Positions 61,916 through 64,000 of a stretch of 64,000 nt of DNA are shown here, piece after piece (the first letter of the stretch is position 1; each line of letters begins with the position of its first letter). Where the stretch lies: the NCBI RefSeq assembly GCF_014652795.1, contig NZ_BMZM01000001.1:62001-126000 (forward strand). The letters are read 5' to 3'. The position numbers and the translations under genes were made by a program. This stretch comes from Kushneria pakistanensis (GTDB lineage: Bacteria > Pseudomonadota > Gammaproteobacteria > Pseudomonadales > Halomonadaceae). The notes below the pieces were generated by a model. It saw nothing but the letters and a program-made list of their open reading frames with translations, ran no database searches and was not told where the DNA came from.

Positions 61916-64000
61916 CCTGCCATCAGCCAGTCACCGGGCTCCGCCACGCCGGCAAGCGTGGCGCCGTCTTGTTCACCGAGAAGATCAAGCGCCTGAGGCC
62001 CGTCGGGGAGTGCGGCGATATCGCCCATCAGCGAGGCCATGATAGCGGCAGGATTGAGCGCGGGTGGCAGCAGTCCGAACCCCTTATCAAACGATGGCTG
62101 GTCTGGTGCCTCGGTGGATGCGTCATCAAACGCCAGTGCGAGGGCAATGAACTGGGTGCTCTGGCTGTCGCTGAAGTTGTCATCCGAGGTCAGAATCAGG
62201 CTCTGGCGGCCATCGGCCAGTACCGGGCCGAACGTCATGCCTTCGACGTTGTCCGGCTCGAATCCGTAGTCGTTGAGGCTGGTCAACAGCGTTTTCTGGA
62301 CCGGGCGAATCATGCCAGCGGCGTCTTCAAGGCTGTCGAGGTGACTGATATCGGTGGCCTGTGAGAGATCGATCTCGTAGAGGCGAATATCGTTGCCGGC
62401 GCCTTCGGCAAAGCCGCGCTCCAGCGTCAGCAGATGGTGCTCATCGAGTGCCAGCATCTCGACCAGCCCGTTGGTCGAGAACCCATCCTCAGCAACAGGC
62501 GCCTGCGGCGTCGGCTCGACCGGGTAGAGATACTGCCCCAGCGCCTTGCCAGTGTCGGGATCGAAACTCAGGATGCGCGACGCACTACCGGTATCGAGCG
62601 CTGCGGCGGGGCCATCCTGGGCCAGAGCGTTTTCGGTGGCGGTGAACAGGCGCTCGCCGTCCGGCGTCAGGGTGACGCTTTCCAGCGCCAGATTGTTGCG
62701 AACGCCCCAGGTGCCGTCGCCATCAGGGCTTAAAATCTCCGGCAGTTCGATGGCATCGATCTGCTCGCCGTCCCGGGCGAACAGATTCACGAACGGATCA
62801 ATACGCTGGTTGCTGTCACCCTCGGAGGCGATATACAGCGTGCCGTTGTCGGTGAGGGCGATCGCTTCGGGGTCGATCTCGCCGGCCGCCCAGGGCTCGC
62901 CGCCGGGCTGGCGCAGGGTGGTGACATCGGTCAGGCGGACATCGCCATCATCGAGATGGCCGTCTTCAAGGTCGATACGCAGGCTGTAAAAGCGCGCATC
63001 GTTGTATTCACTGCGATCATCGGAAATGGCCAGGTATTCGCCGCTGACCGGGTCACGGGTCAGCCCCGACAGTCCGCTCAGGGTGGTGCCCTGAAACTCG
63101 GTGCCGCTTTCAAAGGCGGTCTGGCCGATGAAGTCAATGTCCTTGACCTGCGTGTCGCTGTCATCAATGGCGAGATCAGCCCATACCAGCCGGTGATCGG
63201 AGGCGTCCGCCTGTTCGTGACCGGCTTCCCCCTCGACCGGCCAGAACACGCCGCCGTCCAGGCGGGTCAGGCCGTGGGCCGAGGGCAGCACGTAGTCCAC
63301 GCGCAGGTTGCCGGGCGCCTCGTCGTTGAAGTCGGCCGTATCAAAGCGCGGATCACCGCGATGGGTGGCATTCGCGCCGCCCTGTTCAAGTGCGGCAACC
63401 ACGCCGCCCTCGCTGTCAGGCGTGAGGCCGGCGGCAATCAGCGGATGGCCGAGCAGCTGCTGGGCGGCCCCCGGCAGGCTGTCGCCATCGAGCGGATCGA
63501 CGTTCTGATCGCCGGCAATCACGAAGCGCGCATGGGCATCAAGGCCACCGCTGCGCCCCTGGTCATCCATGAGGTAGTCACCCTTGCCGGGGGTGACGTA
63601 GTCGGCCCAGAGGCGAATTTCGTCGGCATTGCGCAGGCCATTGCGATTCTCGGGGCCATCAAAGGTCGGCGGGGTGGGGTGGGAGGCGAGCAGGTGCACG
63701 ATCTCGCCGTTCACGTTGATCGGAATGTCCCAGTGGCTCTTGGAGGAGAGCGGCAGCACGTCCAGTGCCGCGTCCGGGTAGTAGTCGCCTGACTCGGGCG
63801 TCTCCGGATTGCCCGGCAAACGGGCTCCCGGCATGTCCTTCCAGAGGAAGTCGCCAAAGGTGCGAATGTCTTCACTCTCGAGCGGATAGCGTGACAGCAC
63901 CAGCATGCCGTACTGCCCGGGAAACTGACCAAACCCCAGCGCATCATCGGCGTAGCCCGGCGCGCCGGGAGTGGTCACTGCCTCACCGTTGCCATCCAGA
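61912..64000 (-). CDS. Fused endonuclease/exonuclease/phosphatase and phytase-esterase-like protein (partial)
   Basis: The frame is open to the right edge, so the N-terminus is missing; at least 695 residues are visible. The first part has the endonuclease/exonuclease/phosphatase pattern: GMLVLSRYPLE, LLASHPTPP, FVIAGDQNVDP, RVDYVLPSAHG and ASDHRLVWADL. The second part (from about residue 290) matches the esterase-like activity of phytase domain, with LSGLTRDPVSGEYLAISDDRS and EAIALTDNGTLYIASEGD. The protein is acidic, as expected for an exported halophile enzyme. Such fusions are thought to release phosphate or process extracellular nucleic acid; the substrate is unproven. Confidence 0.85.
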   Translation of the reverse strand, partial: LDGNGEAVTTPGAPGYADDALGFGQFPGQYGMLVLSRYPLESEDIRTFGDFLWKDMPGARLPGNPETPESGDYYPDAALDVLPLSSKSHWDIPINVNGEIVHLLASHPTPPTFDGPENRNGLRNADEIRLWADYVTPGKGDYLMDDQGRSGGLDAHARFVIAGDQNVDPLDGDSLPGAAQQLLGHPLIAAGLTPDSEGGVVAALEQGGANATHRGDPRFDTADFNDEAPGNLRVDYVLPSAHGLTRLDGGVFWPVEGEAGHEQADASDHRLVWADLAIDDSDTQVKDIDFIGQTAFESGTEFQGTTLSGLSGLTRDPVSGEYLAISDDRSEYNDARFYSLRIDLEDGHLDDGDVRLTDVTTLRQPGGEPWAAGEIDPEAIALTDNGTLYIASEGDSNQRIDPFVNLFARDGEQIDAIELPEILSPDGDGTWGVRNNLALESVTLTPDGERLFTATENALAQDGPAAALDTGSASRILSFDPDTGKALGQYLYPVEPTPQAPVAEDGFSTNGLVEMLALDEHHLLTLERGFAEGAGNDIRLYEIDLSQATDISHLDSLEDAAGMIRPVQKTLLTSLNDYGFEPDNVEGMTFGPVLADGRQSLILTSDDNFSDSQSTQFIALALAFDDASTEAPDQPSFDKGFGLLPPALNPAAIMASLMGDIAALPDGPQALDLLGEQDGATLAGVAEPGDWLMAG

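Overview
The window looks like chromosome from a moderately high-GC gammaproteobacterium, most likely a halophile of the Halomonadaceae (Halomonas/Kushneria type). This is an inference from gene order and family types: secF-secD-yajC-tgt-queA, a FabV enoyl reductase, a two-subunit arginine succinyltransferase and a dgcN-dgcA pair. There are no phage genes, insertion sequences or CRISPR arrays.

Layout. 1-5091 (minus): the protein export and tRNA queuosine block secF (cut by the window edge), secD, yajC, tgt, queA. 5156-5288: a tRNA-Leu(CAA) gene with its own sigma70 promoter. 5414-9987: a small-gene region with a Crp/Fnr-type regulator, an acyltransferase-3 membrane protein, a 44-residue membrane protein, a UspA protein, a DUF883 protein and a NUDIX hydrolase. 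Just before the NUDIX gene lies a strong candidate for an unannotated CsrA/RsmA-sequestering small RNA (about 9173-9388). 10014-13061 (minus): a LysR regulator, dgcN and dgcA, a likely D-glutamate catabolic operon with a dyad operator. 13257-18319: a large MscS-type channel, a DUF7079 protein, FabV and a DUF2959 lipoprotein.

18594-52000 is the centrepiece, a complete Lap-type adhesion system on one strand. It holds an 8534-codon RTX adhesin and its type I exporter (LapB ABC protein, LapC membrane-fusion protein, LapE/TolC outer-membrane protein). It also holds the c-di-GMP-responsive control pair LapD (degenerate GGDEF/EAL) and LapG (periplasmic Cys protease). The adhesin has an N-terminal retention module with a di-alanine LapG-type site, a 36-bp-repeat linker, and 54 Ig-like domains. 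Fifty of those domains form 25 AB pairs in perfect 624-bp register. The C-terminal region has VCBS-like domains, two PA14-like modules, a propeller-like insertion, seven RTX nonapeptides and a secretion signal. By analogy with Pseudomonas, c-di-GMP-bound LapD holds LapG and keeps the adhesin anchored; when c-di-GMP falls, LapG cuts the retention module and the cell detaches.

52138-58426 is the arginine succinyltransferase operon astC-aruF-aruG-astD-astB, without astE in the window. 58549-60657 holds a polyol-type dehydrogenase and a PfkB sugar kinase, plausibly a polyol-to-sugar-phosphate route. The rest is a DUF305 exported protein, a class I glutamine amidotransferase and, cut by the right edge, a fused endonuclease/exonuclease/phosphatase plus phytase-esterase-like exported protein.

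Starts were moved inward from the longest frame wherever a Shine-Dalgarno site or family alignment decided it. All identifications come from reading the sequence; no database search was run.
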